From positions 1 to 16,414 of the forward strand of contig CAJKXC010000055.1 of assembly GCA_905203765.1 (NCBI GenBank): a stretch of 16,414 nucleotides of DNA, written 5' to 3'. This stretch comes from an uncultured Bacteroides sp. (GTDB lineage: Bacteria; Bacteroidota; Bacteroidia; Bacteroidales; Bacteroidaceae). Every line of letters begins with the position of its first letter. Positions within the stretch are counted from its first letter, which is position 1. This document shows positions 1 to 7,198 of this stretch, piece after piece. The translations under genes were made by a program, and so were the position numbers. Under the pieces are notes generated by a model. That model saw only the letters and a list, made by a program, of their open reading frames with translations. It did not search any database and was not told the DNA's origin.

Positions 1-10
1 AATATCAAAG

Positions 11-994
11 ATGGACAAAATAATAGGATTGGGCAACGCTTTGGTCGATGTGCTTGCAATCATAGACAACGATGAAATCTTGGCGGAAATGCAACTGCCG
101 AAAGGAAGCATGACGCTTATAGATGAAGATAAACTACAGAAAATCAATGAATGTTTCAGTCAGATGAAGACTCATCTGGCTACCGGCGGTTCTGCCGGAA
201 ACGCCATCAGAGGGATGGCATGCCTCGGAGCGGGGACGGGATTCATCGGAAAGGTAAGTAACGACTTCTATGGAAACTTTTTCCGGGATAGCTTGCTGGA
301 ACGCGGCACGGAAGCAAACCTGCTGCTTTCTACGGCATTGCCGTCGGGCGTTGCCTCTACCTTTATATCTCCCGACGGGGAACGTACCTTCGGCACATAC
401 CTGGGAGCGGCTTCTACCCTGAAAGCGGAAGACCTCTCGCTGGAGATGTTCAAGGGATATGCCTATCTGTTTATAGAAGGCTACCTGGTGCAGGACCATG
501 ATATGATTCTGCGTGCCATCGAACTGGCGAAGGAAGCCGGATTGCAGGTTTGCCTCGATATGGCAAGCTATAATATAGTAGAAGGCGACCACGAATTTTT
601 CTCTCTGCTGATAAATAAATATGTAGATATAGTCTTTGCCAATGAAGAAGAAGCCAAAGCCTTCACCGGAGAGGAACCGGAAAAGGCGCTGGATGTCATT
701 GCCAAGATGTGCAGCATCGCTATTGTAAAGGTGGGTGCGCGCGGCTCCTTAATCCGCAAGGGTACGGAAGAAGTCAGCGTGCCGGCGATTCCTGTCGGGA
801 AAGTGATAGATACCACGGGCGCCGGAGACTTTTTTGCTGCCGGTTTCCTGTACGGGCTTACGTGCGGCTACTCACTGGAGAAGTGTGCCAGGATAGGTTC
901 AATCCTTGCCGGCGATGTGATACAGGTGGTAGGAACGGAACTTCCGGCAGGGCAGTGGGATAAGATAAAGGAAGAAATAATGTTAATTAATTGA
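11..994 (+). CDS. PfkB-family sugar/nucleoside kinase (adenosine-kinase-like)
   Basis: This 327-residue protein is a cytoplasmic ribokinase/PfkB-family kinase, which transfers the gamma phosphate of ATP to a hydroxyl of a sugar or nucleoside. The N-terminal glycine-rich substrate-binding signature is GGSAGN at residues 59-64. The C-terminal signature is DTTGAGD, whose Asp273 is the expected catalytic base, followed by the FFAAGF helix. Length and motif order fit the family. The GLGNALVD opening resembles members often annotated as adenosine kinase, but the substrate cannot be read from the sequence. The stop is separated by one base from the next start, so it is probably co-transcribed with the protease and hydrolase downstream. 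Its promoter lies outside or at the left edge of the window. Family assignment is firm; substrate is unknown. Confidence 0.93.
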   Translation: MDKIIGLGNALVDVLAIIDNDEILAEMQLPKGSMTLIDEDKLQKINECFSQMKTHLATGGSAGNAIRGMACLGAGTGFIGKVSNDFYGNFFRDSLLERGTEANLLLSTALPSGVASTFISPDGERTFGTYLGAASTLKAEDLSLEMFKGYAYLFIEGYLVQDHDMILRAIELAKEAGLQVCLDMASYNIVEGDHEFFSLLINKYVDIVFANEEEAKAFTGEEPEKALDVIAKMCSIAIVKVGARGSLIRKGTEEVSVPAIPVGKVIDTTGAGDFFAAGFLYGLTCGYSLEKCARIGSILAGDVIQVVGTELPAGQWDKIKEEIMLIN

Positions 995-995
995 T

Positions 996-2675
996 ATGAG
1001 AAGATTTTTAAAGATACGCTGGATAGCTGCTTTGCTGGTTGTAGCAGGAGCAGTCTGCTTTCTGAGCTTTAAGAGTGGCGACAGCCGTAGTTTCAAGATA
1101 GCCAAGAACCTGGACATATTCAATTCCATTGTGAAAGAACTGGATATGTTCTATGTCGATACGATCAATGCAGACAAGACCATCCGCGAAGGTATCGATG
1201 CCATGCTCTATTCGCTGGACCCCTATACACAGTATTTTCCCGAGGACGACCAGGCTGAGTTGGAACAGATGCTGAAGAACTCTTACGGCGGTATCGGCTC
1301 TATCATCAGATATGAACCGAAATTAAAACGTACCGTCATTGCCGAACCCTACGAGAATATGCCTGCTGCCAATGCAGGACTGAAGGCGGGAGACATCTTG
1401 CTGGAGATTGACGGGAAGGATCTTCTTGGAAATACGGACGTAAGCAAGTTGCTCCGCGGTCAGGTGGGAACGAGCTTCAAGCTGAAGGTGCAGCGCCCCG
1501 GTACAAAGGAACCGTTGGAGTTCAATATTGTGCGCCGTTCCATCCAGATGCCGCTTATCCCTTACTATGCGGTATTGGAGAACAATGTAGGTTACATCAA
1601 CCTCAGCACCTTCTCCGGCAATCCTTCCAAAGAGTTCAAGCAGGCTTTCCTGGATTTGAAGAAGAAGGGAATCACTTCGCTGGTAATTGACTTGCGTAAT
1701 AACGGCGGCGGTCTGCTGGAAGAGTCCATCGAGATAGCCAACTTCTTCCTGCCCCGCGGCAAGACGCTTGTAACGACGAAAGGTAAGATTCAGCAATCCA
1801 GCAATACCTATAAGACGTTGCGCGAACCGTTGGACTTGGAGATTCCTTTGGCAGTCCTGGTAAACGGGGGGACGGCTTCTTCTTCCGAGATTCTGGCAGG
1901 TTCCTTGCAGGACCTCGACCGTGCAGTGATTGTGGGTAGCCGTACTTTCGGCAAAGGACTGGTGCAGACTCCCCGTCCACTTCCTTACGGCGGAACAATC
2001 AAGCTGACGACTTCCAAATATTACATCCCCAGCGGGCGTTGCGTGCAGGCCATCGACTACGAACACCGTAATGAAGAGGGCGCCGCAGGGCGTATCCCCG
2101 ATAGCCTGACTACAGTATTCCATACCGCAGCCGGACGCGAAGTGCGTGATGGCGGCGGCGTTGCTCCGGACATCGACGTGAAGCAGGAGAAGTTGCCGAA
2201 CATCCTCTACTATCTGGTCAACGATAATCTTATCTTCAACTATGCCACGGATTATTGCCTGAAGCATCCCACCATCCCTTCTCCCGAGAAGTTTGAAGTG
2301 ACGGATGCCGACTACGCCGACTTCAAGGCAATGGTGAAAAAGGCGGACTTCAAGTACGACCAGCAAACCGAAAAGATTCTGAAGAACCTGAAGGAAATGG
2401 CAGAGTTCGAGGGATACCTGACGGATGCTTCCGAAGAGTTCAAAGCTCTGGAAGAGAAGTTGAAACATAACCTGGATCATGACCTGGATTACTTCTCCAA
2501 AGACATCAAGAGCATGATTGCAGTGGAAATCATCAAGCGCTATTACTTCCAGCGCGGCAGCATCATCCAGCAACTGAAGGATGATGATGACCTGAAGGCT
2601 GCTATGAAGATATTGGGCGACCAGCCGAAGTATAAGGAGATGTTGACTGTATCTGTAACCGGTAAACAAAAATAA
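996..2675 (+). CDS. S41-family C-terminal processing protease with PDZ domain
   Basis: This 559-residue protein is a membrane-anchored, periplasm-facing tail-specific protease of the CtpA/Tsp family. Residues about 8-26 form a signal anchor. A PDZ domain that recognises substrate C-termini spans about 95-180, and the S41 catalytic domain about 190-385. The Ser-Lys catalytic pair is visible: Ser295 in the TASSSE motif, Lys320 in TFGKG exactly 25 residues later, and Gln324 four residues after that. This is the same spacing as Ser430/Lys455/Gln459 of E. coli Tsp. A charged, largely helical C-terminal extension of about 150 residues (400-559) follows, common in Bacteroidota members. It sits between a PfkB kinase and a secreted hydrolase with one-base gaps on both sides, implying one transcript. 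Substrates are unknown. Confidence 0.95.
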   Translation: MRRFLKIRWIAALLVVAGAVCFLSFKSGDSRSFKIAKNLDIFNSIVKELDMFYVDTINADKTIREGIDAMLYSLDPYTQYFPEDDQAELEQMLKNSYGGIGSIIRYEPKLKRTVIAEPYENMPAANAGLKAGDILLEIDGKDLLGNTDVSKLLRGQVGTSFKLKVQRPGTKEPLEFNIVRRSIQMPLIPYYAVLENNVGYINLSTFSGNPSKEFKQAFLDLKKKGITSLVIDLRNNGGGLLEESIEIANFFLPRGKTLVTTKGKIQQSSNTYKTLREPLDLEIPLAVLVNGGTASSSEILAGSLQDLDRAVIVGSRTFGKGLVQTPRPLPYGGTIKLTTSKYYIPSGRCVQAIDYEHRNEEGAAGRIPDSLTTVFHTAAGREVRDGGGVAPDIDVKQEKLPNILYYLVNDNLIFNYATDYCLKHPTIPSPEKFEVTDADYADFKAMVKKADFKYDQQTEKILKNLKEMAEFEGYLTDASEEFKALEEKLKHNLDHDLDYFSKDIKSMIAVEIIKRYYFQRGSIIQQLKDDDDLKAAMKILGDQPKYKEMLTVSVTGKQK

Positions 2676-2676
2676 G

Positions 2677-3444
2677 ATGAAACGAATATTCAGTGTAATT
2701 TGTCTTTTGCTGTCTTTGCTGCCCTTGTCGGCGCAAGATGCTTATCAGAAGGAATCGTTTATTTCTTCCCGTGGAGATACGTTGTTGTATCGCTTGCTTT
2801 GTCCGGAGACGGTGAAGGCGGGTGAGAAGTATCCTTTGGTACTGTTTCTGCACGGTGCCGGAGAGCGCGGTAACGATAATGAGAGGCAACTGGTGCATGG
2901 CGCACAAATGTGGCTCAATCCGGTGAACCGTGAGAAGTATCCTGCCTTTGTGCTGGCTCCGCAGTGTCCGGAAGGTGGTTATTGGGCATATACGGAACGC
3001 CCCGAGTCTTTTGTTCCGGCGGAAATGCCGTTGAATAATCCTATTTCTCCGATATTCCGTACCTTGAAGGATTTGCTGGATACTTACTTGGCAATGCCCC
3101 AGGTAGATAAAGACCGTGTCTATATCATCGGGCTTTCTATGGGCGGTATGGGGACGTATGACATGGTTGTCCGTTTCCCGGAAGTCTTTGCTGCCGCCAT
3201 TCCCATCTGCGGTACGGTAAATCCTGCCCGGCTGAAAGCTGCCGGGAACGTGAAGTTCCGTATCTTCCACGGCGATGCGGATGATGTGGTACCTACGGAA
3301 GGTTCGCGTGCGGCATACAAAGCGCTGAAAGCAGCCGGTGCCCAAGTGGAATACATTGAGTTCCCCGGCTGCGGTCATGGCAGTTGGAATCCGGCATTCA
3401 ATGAGCCGGACTTTATGAGTTGGCTGTTCAGTCAGAAGAAATAG
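2677..3444 (+). CDS. Secreted alpha/beta-hydrolase (esterase/prolyl-oligopeptidase-like)
   Basis: This 255-residue protein has a clear Sec signal peptide (hydrophobic residues about 4-17, cleavage likely after LSA at 18-19), so it acts in the periplasm or envelope. The alpha/beta-hydrolase fold is shown by the oxyanion motif FLHGAGERG near residue 60, the nucleophile elbow GLSMGG with Ser154, an Asp in HGDADD (Asp202 most likely), and His234 in GCGHGSW. Nucleophile, acid and base are in the expected order. It belongs to the group usually named phospholipase/carboxylesterase or PHB-depolymerase-like esterase. The real substrate could be an acyl or feruloyl ester or a lipid, and cannot be decided from sequence. 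It is the last gene of the three-gene unit and is followed by a strong terminator hairpin. Confidence 0.88.
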   Translation: MKRIFSVICLLLSLLPLSAQDAYQKESFISSRGDTLLYRLLCPETVKAGEKYPLVLFLHGAGERGNDNERQLVHGAQMWLNPVNREKYPAFVLAPQCPEGGYWAYTERPESFVPAEMPLNNPISPIFRTLKDLLDTYLAMPQVDKDRVYIIGLSMGGMGTYDMVVRFPEVFAAAIPICGTVNPARLKAAGNVKFRIFHGDADDVVPTEGSRAAYKALKAAGAQVEYIEFPGCGHGSWNPAFNEPDFMSWLFSQKK

Positions 3445-3461
3445 AAAACATATAAACCATA

Positions 3462-3506
3462 AAAAAGAAAGCCCGCACATTCATTTGTTGTGCGGGCTTT
3501 CTTTTT
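3462..3506. terminator. Bidirectional intrinsic terminator between convergent genes
   Basis: An uninterrupted 18-bp stem (3462-3479 pairing with 3489-3506) encloses a 9-nt loop. The core GAAAGCCCGCACA pairs with TGTGCGGGCTTTC, and the outer arms are A-rich on the left and T-rich on the right, so a U-run follows the stem whichever strand is transcribed. It serves the plus-strand hydrolase unit and the minus-strand ispG unit together. The ispG stop codon (3505-3507) overlaps the last bases of the stem. Confidence 0.93.
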
Positions 3507-5364
3507 ATCTTTCGGTGTAATCTCCATTCGCCTTTATCAGTTCTATCAGCTTTTCTACAGCTTCTTCTTCGGGAATGTTCTTCTCTACGCATTCCTTCTT
3601 CTTATAAAGACTGATTTTGCCTCTTCCGGCACCGACATAGCCGTAATCGGCATCTGCCATTTCTCCGGGACCGTTGACAATACACCCCATGATGCCTATC
3701 TTCAATCCCTTCAGATGTTTGGTGGCAGCTTTGATGCGTGCAATGGTGCTTTCCAGGTCGTATAAGGTACGTCCGCATCCCGGGCAAGAGATGTACTCCG
3801 TTTTACTGATGCGAACGCGTCCTGCTTGCAGAATGCCGAATGCGGTAGCATCCACCACTTTATCGCTTATTGCCTTATCACCCTCTCTCTTTCCTTGATT
3901 GAATAGGAGAATACCGTCGCACAGTCCGTCGAAGATAAGTGCCCCCATATCGGCAGCGGACTTTATCTGCAGGTTCTCCGCTTCGTCTTCGGCATAGTGC
4001 TGGAAGAAAACCACCGGGTTCTTCAAACCTTCCTGCATCATCTGATGCACCAGGGCGCGTTGCTCTCCCAAACGGTTGGGATGGTTGCTTTGCGAAATGA
4101 GCACTACTTCGGGATGGTACTTCAGGCAGGCAATGGCTTCGTCATTCAAGCCCATATAGGTGATGAACAGGAACTTCAGGGAAGCATCGCAGCCACTGAG
4201 GAAGTGCATCTGGTCGCCTTTGAATGCAGGCCAGGCGTTAGGCTGCCCTGTCCAGGTATCGGCGTCTATGATGTATTGCATACCTTCCGGTCCTTGTTCG
4301 GGTACGGATCTGCCTGTATAAACGTAGTCGGGCATGAACTGCGGATCAAACTCCATGTTGCCGTCCAAACGCGCGGCAATGACTATGGGCAGGTTTTCAC
4401 CGCCGATATTACGCACGGCTGCCGTCTTGCGGCGAACAGGGGAGAGGTAGTTGAACTCCGGTACATCCGGCCCGGGGATATAAGGATGGTCGTGACGTTG
4501 GACGATATAGTCCACTAACTTGCGTGCCACGGGAATTTCTGCCTCGGGAGCTTCGCTCAAAGAAACACGGATCGTATCGCCCAGCCCGTCGGCAAGCAAC
4601 GCTCCGATGCCCAGAGCCGATTTGATGCGTCCGTCTTCTCCGTCGCCGGCTTCGGTCACGCCGAGGTGTAACGGAAATTGCATGTCTTCTTGCTCCATGA
4701 CAGCAGCCAGCAGACGAACCGTCTTTACCATGACTACCGTATTGGAAGCTTTGATGGAAATCACCACATCTCTGAAGTTCTCTTCCACGCAGATGCGAAG
4801 GAACTCCATGCACGACTCCACCATGCCTTCCGGGGTATCGCCGTAGCGCGACATGATGCGGTCGGACAACGAGCCGTGGTTCACGCCGATGCGGATAGCC
4901 GTATGGTTCTCCTTACAGATGTTGAGGAAAGGCACGAAGCGGTCGCGTATCTTCCGTAATTCCTGTGCGTACTCCTCATCGGTGTATTCCAAATGCTTGA
5001 AGGTGCGTGCCGCATCTACATAGTTTCCCGGATTGATGCGTACCTTCTCCACATATTGTGCCGCTACATCCGCCACTTTCGGGTTGAAGTGGATATCGGC
5101 GATGAGGGGTACCATGTATCCGTCCTGCCTCAAAGCGGCATTGATGTTCATCAGGTTCTCGGCCTCTTTAACGCCTTGTGCCGTGAGGCGTACATATTCG
5201 CCGCCGGCATCTGCAATACGCTTTGCTTGTGCCACGCTGGCTTCGGTATCCTGCGTAGGCGTATTGGTCATGCTCTGTATGCGGATAGGATTGGAGCCGC
5301 CCATAGGGGTGGCTCCAATATTTACTTCTGATGTTTCCCGTCGGGAATAGTTGAATAAATCCAT
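3505..5364 (-). CDS. ispG: 4-hydroxy-3-methylbut-2-enyl diphosphate synthase, long insert-containing form
   Basis: IspG (GcpE) catalyses the reductive ring opening of MEcPP to HMBPP, the penultimate step of the MEP isoprenoid pathway, in the cytosol. Residues 1 to about 265 form the TIM-barrel domain (opening around SNPIRIQSMTNT). About 270-505 is the extra insert domain found in plant, chlamydial and Bacteroidota enzymes. The C-terminal part binds the [4Fe-4S] cluster through Cys527 and Cys530 (CPGC) and Cys561 (GIMGC), with the catalytic Glu568 in NGPGE. Spacings are close to E. coli C270/C273/C305/E312. I chose the ATG at 5364 (619 residues). An in-frame ATG at 5409 adds 15 residues, but those are encoded by the intergenic repeat and read like its usual translation. 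It is the last gene of the minus-strand unit. Confidence 0.96.
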   Translation of the reverse strand: MDLFNYSRRETSEVNIGATPMGGSNPIRIQSMTNTPTQDTEASVAQAKRIADAGGEYVRLTAQGVKEAENLMNINAALRQDGYMVPLIADIHFNPKVADVAAQYVEKVRINPGNYVDAARTFKHLEYTDEEYAQELRKIRDRFVPFLNICKENHTAIRIGVNHGSLSDRIMSRYGDTPEGMVESCMEFLRICVEENFRDVVISIKASNTVVMVKTVRLLAAVMEQEDMQFPLHLGVTEAGDGEDGRIKSALGIGALLADGLGDTIRVSLSEAPEAEIPVARKLVDYIVQRHDHPYIPGPDVPEFNYLSPVRRKTAAVRNIGGENLPIVIAARLDGNMEFDPQFMPDYVYTGRSVPEQGPEGMQYIIDADTWTGQPNAWPAFKGDQMHFLSGCDASLKFLFITYMGLNDEAIACLKYHPEVVLISQSNHPNRLGEQRALVHQMMQEGLKNPVVFFQHYAEDEAENLQIKSAADMGALIFDGLCDGILLFNQGKREGDKAISDKVVDATAFGILQAGRVRISKTEYISCPGCGRTLYDLESTIARIKAATKHLKGLKIGIMGCIVNGPGEMADADYGYVGAGRGKISLYKKKECVEKNIPEEEAVEKLIELIKANGDYTER

Positions 5365-5368
5365 TTTT

Positions 5369-5483
5369 TCAATTGACAATTGATAATTGACAATTGACAA
5401 TTTTCTCAACTGATAACTAATCTCTGTCGCACTTTAATCCGCAAGGCTTCATTGTCAATTATCAATTGTCAATTGTCAATTGA
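5369..5483. repeat. Inverted repeat of AATTGACA units between purE and ispG
   Basis: The left arm (5369-5401) and right arm (5451-5483) are inverted complements over 33 bp with two mismatches, separated by a 49-nt central segment. Each arm is built from tandem AATTGACA/AATTGATA units. The right arm overlaps the last codons and the stop of purE, and the left arm abuts the ispG start. If transcribed, the element would form a long, AU-rich hairpin between two co-directional genes. Similar short tandem units are common in Bacteroides intergenic regions. Whether this copy moves, attenuates transcription or protects mRNA ends is unknown. Confidence 0.85.
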
Positions 5484-5985
5484 CCTTGTACTCGTACTTC
5501 ACTTCCTTCAAATCCTCATTTGCCTTTACAATCTTCTTCTTCAGGCCTTCTTTGTAGGCGGCAAATGTCTCAGCTAATGAAGTGTCGCTTAGCGCCAGCA
5601 TCTGTACCGCCAGGATGGCAGCGTTCATAGCGCCATTGATGGCGACGGTAGCTACCGGTATGCCCGGAGGCATCTGAATGATGGAATAAAGTGCATCTAC
5701 GCCGTCGAGCACCGAACCCTTTACGGGTACGCCGATAACCGGCAAGGTGGTGTTGGCAGCAATCACGCCGGGCAGGGCGGCAGCCATACCGGCAGCGGCG
5801 ATAATCACTTTAATGCCGCGTTGGCGGGCATTCTTGGCAAAGTCTTCTACTGCTTCCGGTGTGCGGTGGGCAGAGAGGGCGTTCATTTCGAACGGTACGT
5901 GTAAGTCATTGAGCAGTTGTGCCGCCTTCTCCATTACAGGAAGGTCGGAAGTGCTGCCCATGATGATGCTAACGATTGGAGTCAT
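5476..5985 (-). CDS. purE: N5-carboxyaminoimidazole ribonucleotide mutase
   Basis: PurE converts N5-CAIR to CAIR in de novo purine synthesis and is a cytosolic octamer in class I enzymes. This 169-residue protein has the phosphate-binding GSTSDLPVM motif at 10-18, the catalytic SAHRTP motif with His40 (equivalent to E. coli His45), and the AAAGMAAALPG and GVPVKG motifs. It is bacterial class I in length and motifs. No purK, which would make its substrate, is in the window. It starts 20 nt after the gcvH stop, so the two are probably co-transcribed. The final residues (Val-Asn-stop) are encoded inside the AATTGACA inverted repeat, so the C-terminus was probably set by that element. Identification is secure. 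Confidence 0.96.
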   Translation of the reverse strand: MTPIVSIIMGSTSDLPVMEKAAQLLNDLHVPFEMNALSAHRTPEAVEDFAKNARQRGIKVIIAAAGMAAALPGVIAANTTLPVIGVPVKGSVLDGVDALYSIIQMPPGIPVATVAINGAMNAAILAVQMLALSDTSLAETFAAYKEGLKKKIVKANEDLKEVKYEYKVN

Positions 5986-6005
5986 GTTATTTAGTTATTA
6001 ATTAG

Positions 6006-6386
6006 TTACGCATTTATCAGCGCCTTGTATGCTTCTGCATCCAGCAAACTGTCGAAGTCTGCATCTGCATCGGGCTTGATTTTGATGAGCCAGCCTTCCC
6101 CGTACGGATCTTTGTTTACCAGTTCCGGTTGGTCGGCAAGGGCTTCGTTCTGTTCCGTAATCTCTCCACTGATAGGCATGAAAAGATCGGAAATGGTTTT
6201 TACTACTTCAATGGTACCGAAGACTTCTTCAGCAGCCAGCGTCTCACCTTCTGCTTGAATGTCGACGAATACGATGTCACCCAGCTGTTCTTGTGCATAA
6301 TCGGTAATGCCTACATAGGCAATGTCACCTTCCAGACGAATCCATTCGTGCTCTTTGGTGTACTTTACATTTGTTGGTAGATTCAT
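6006..6386 (-). CDS. gcvH: Glycine cleavage system H protein
   Basis: GcvH is the lipoyl-carrying shuttle of the glycine cleavage system, moving the aminomethyl group from P protein to T protein and electrons to L protein. The 126-residue length is standard. The lipoyl domain is recognisable from HEWIRLEG near the start through the GTIEVVKTIS motif, where Lys63 is the lipoylation site, to the EGWLIKI strand near residue 100. The genes for P, T and L proteins are not in the window, so gcvH is uncoupled from them here and sits with purE. Glycine-derived one-carbon units feed purine synthesis, which gives the pairing some metabolic sense, though the link is inference. The upstream gap of 73 nt is AT-rich with no clear -7 box, so transcription may come from the phosphatase or rpoN side. 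Confidence 0.96.
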   Translation of the reverse strand: MNLPTNVKYTKEHEWIRLEGDIAYVGITDYAQEQLGDIVFVDIQAEGETLAAEEVFGTIEVVKTISDLFMPISGEITEQNEALADQPELVNKDPYGEGWLIKIKPDADADFDSLLDAEAYKALINA

Positions 6387-6418
6387 GTTCTTAGTTTTTA
6401 AGGGTTAATACTATTTGA

Positions 6419-6439
6419 ATTAAAAATTAAAAATTAAAA
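6419..6439. repeat. Three tandem ATTAAAA units
   Basis: Three exact 7-bp ATTAAAA copies run at 6419-6425, 6426-6432 and 6433-6439 in the spacer between the PAP2 gene and gcvH. This low-complexity pattern is common in Bacteroides spacers. No function can be assigned; it could act as an A/T-rich upstream element for gcvH. Confidence 0.6.
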
Positions 6440-6459
6440 GTTGGGGCAGGGCATCAGGC

Positions 6460-7125
6460 TCAGAAGAGGAAGATGCGGAACAATATATTGCTCAACGGAT
6501 GCAGTACCAGCAGGGAGCAAATAAGCCCTACGGCAAAACCACCCATCACTTCGCCCAGTGTATGATGTTGCAGGATGATGCGGGCAGTGCCCAATACGCC
6601 AGCCACCAGTATAAAGAGGCATAGCCATCCCACGGGATTGTATCCGAACAAGGCGCTGAAAGCTACCAGTCCGCCTACCACTGCTCCCGCACCTGCCATG
6701 TGTTCGCTGAGCTTCCACTTCAGATTGACGATGATACAGATAATCATCATCACCAGTGCGGCAAGGATGATGCCGGTCATGTACCACGGTATGTTGAGCC
6801 GGTGCATCATGAGCAGGCAGAATATATAGGAAGTGATAGTCAATATGAAAGGTATGTACCTCTTCTTCCTTTCTACCAGGTCTTCGGGAGTGAAGCCGTT
6901 TATCTTGCGGAAGATGAAGATGGTGAGCGTGGGCATCAGAATGGTAAAGCAATATACTACACCCAGCACGATCAACTTGTATTGTAAGGGCATGATGCGC
7001 AGGTACGAGAATATAAACAGAATCAGGAAGGCCAGAAAAGGAATAGAAAACGGCGTGAATACGGCCGAAATCACTTTCGCGGTCCGGATGAGGGTTCTAT
7101 CTGCAATGATATGTTCTTCCACCAT
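6460..7125 (-). CDS. PAP2-family integral membrane phosphatase
   Basis: This 221-residue, very hydrophobic protein has about six predicted membrane helices and belongs to the PAP2 (lipid/undecaprenyl-phosphate phosphatase-like) superfamily. The three signature blocks can be traced: a Lys/Arg-rich block ending RKKRYIP near residue 90, SEHMAG with His142 where PSGH is usual, and Arg182-x5-His188-x3-Glu192 where SRxxxxxHxxxD is usual. The catalytic histidines and the arginine are kept, but the last acidic residue is Glu, not Asp, and the Ser before Arg182 is Ala. Activity on lipid phosphates is therefore plausible but not assured. It lies between rpoN (73-nt gap) and gcvH (73-nt gap), all on the same strand. 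The product's place in the cell is the inner membrane; the substrate is unknown. Confidence 0.82.
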   Translation of the reverse strand: MVEEHIIADRTLIRTAKVISAVFTPFSIPFLAFLILFIFSYLRIMPLQYKLIVLGVVYCFTILMPTLTIFIFRKINGFTPEDLVERKKRYIPFILTITSYIFCLLMMHRLNIPWYMTGIILAALVMMIICIIVNLKWKLSEHMAGAGAVVGGLVAFSALFGYNPVGWLCLFILVAGVLGTARIILQHHTLGEVMGGFAVGLICSLLVLHPLSNILFRIFLF

Positions 7126-7198
7126 TTTCTACTTTATTAATTACGGATTACAATTAAACTCACTTTCCCTTACCACTTTATCACCTTATCGCCTACCA

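Noticed and set aside
1323..2669. Long open frame (448 codons) on the minus strand
   Set aside because: It lies wholly opposite the S41 protease gene, lacks recognisable domains and reads as a codon-bias shadow.
2602..3480. Minus-strand open frame (292 codons)
   Set aside because: It is antisense to the alpha/beta-hydrolase and starts within the protease gene; Arg/His/Gln-rich composition is typical of a shadow.
5369..5483. Inverted repeat as an insertion sequence or CRISPR array
   Set aside because: There is no transposase, no target-site duplication evident, and the units are contiguous without unique spacers.
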